Assembly: GCA_024280015.1 (NCBI GenBank)
Contig: JAJRQY010000057.1
Span: forward strand, 1 to 61,520
Direction of reading: 5' to 3'
From: Actinomycetes bacterium
GTDB lineage: Bacteria > Actinomycetota > Acidimicrobiia > Acidimicrobiales > SZUA-35
Length of the DNA stretch: 61,520 nt
The translations under genes and the position numbers were made by a program. Shown one piece after another: positions 61,495-61,520 of the stretch (positions within the stretch are counted from its first letter, which is position 1; every line of letters begins with the position of its first letter). The notes below the pieces were generated by a model. That model made no database searches. It saw nothing but the letters and a program-made list of their open reading frames with translations, and was not told where the DNA came from.

Positions 61495-61520
61495 ATGCCG
61501 GTAGAAAAAAACATTGGTAC
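61495..61520 (+). CDS. Probable start of a plus-strand gene cut by the window edge
   Basis: ATG at 61495 with GAGAGA about 8 nt upstream opens a frame reading MPVEKNIG and running off the end. The 81-nt gap to sucC is divergent. Eight residues are too few to name a product. Confidence 0.35.

Noticed and set aside
1-61520. Search for mobile elements, CRISPR arrays, phage genes, tRNA and rRNA
   Set aside because: No transposase, integrase, regularly spaced repeat array or RNA gene was recognised by eye; a dedicated tRNA and repeat search was not possible here.

Overview
The window reads as one contiguous piece of a free-living, aerobic, high-GC Gram-positive chromosome. I would place it in Actinomycetota, possibly an Acidimicrobiia-like lineage. 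The evidence is lipoproteins with Actinobacteria-style lipoboxes, a paired dynamin-like GTPase operon, an LAXTG-type wall-sorting signal, GTG starts, frequent 4-nt start/stop overlaps and a three-gene sdhCAB locus. The lineage is inferred from gene content, not from a marker gene. No rRNA, tRNA, CRISPR array, insertion sequence or prophage gene was seen. Layout: positions 1-5231 hold a lipoprotein, a HAD phosphatase, a MoxR/ChlI-like AAA+ ATPase and a divergent GH2-fold protein that appears to lack both catalytic glutamates. Positions 5388-8888 encode succinate dehydrogenase (sdhC-sdhA-sdhB). Positions 8913-11045 (minus) hold a potassium-channel-like protein followed by a DUF368 polyprenyl-phosphate translocase. 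Positions 11219-16057 carry two overlapping dynamin-like GTPases, an SCP2-like protein and an Fpg/Nei DNA glycosylase. Positions 16103-17498 (minus) hold malate dehydrogenase and a small lipoprotein gene that looks frameshifted. Positions 17582-21180 encode a heterodimeric ABC exporter. Positions 21317-27203 form a divergent module: lipoprotein, adaptor with peptidoglycan-binding domain, MacB-type ATPase and permease on one side, response regulator and histidine kinase on the other. Positions 27346-36552 encode one 3068-residue surface protein built of DUF11 and SdrD-B-like repeats and ending in LARTG. Positions 36577-53991 are the most interesting part. An 11-gene minus-strand unit with almost no intergenic DNA (51988 down to 38606) encodes, in order, a Rieske oxygenase, a VOC protein, a cupin, HyuA, HyuB, an AMP-dependent ligase, a second Rieske oxygenase, a BMP-family lipoprotein, a double ABC ATPase and two permeases. 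It is flanked by an amidohydrolase, two more VOC genes, a SnoaL-like gene and a GntR/FadR-type regulator. The same 11-bp palindrome (TGGTCTGACCA) sits in front of the big operon, in front of the regulator and in front of a VOC gene. I read this as a self-contained regulon for uptake and oxidative catabolism of a small, probably nitrogen-containing or carbonyl compound that I cannot identify from sequence. Positions 54017-61413 (minus) are mostly housekeeping: metF, an AAA_14/DUF4143 protein, purH, a lipoprotein N-acetylmuramoyl-L-alanine amidase and sucD-sucC; a plus-strand gene probably begins at the right edge. A recurring oddity is short tandem duplications (11 to 24 bp) at gene starts, gene ends and linkers, plus several long perfect inverted repeats near start codons.
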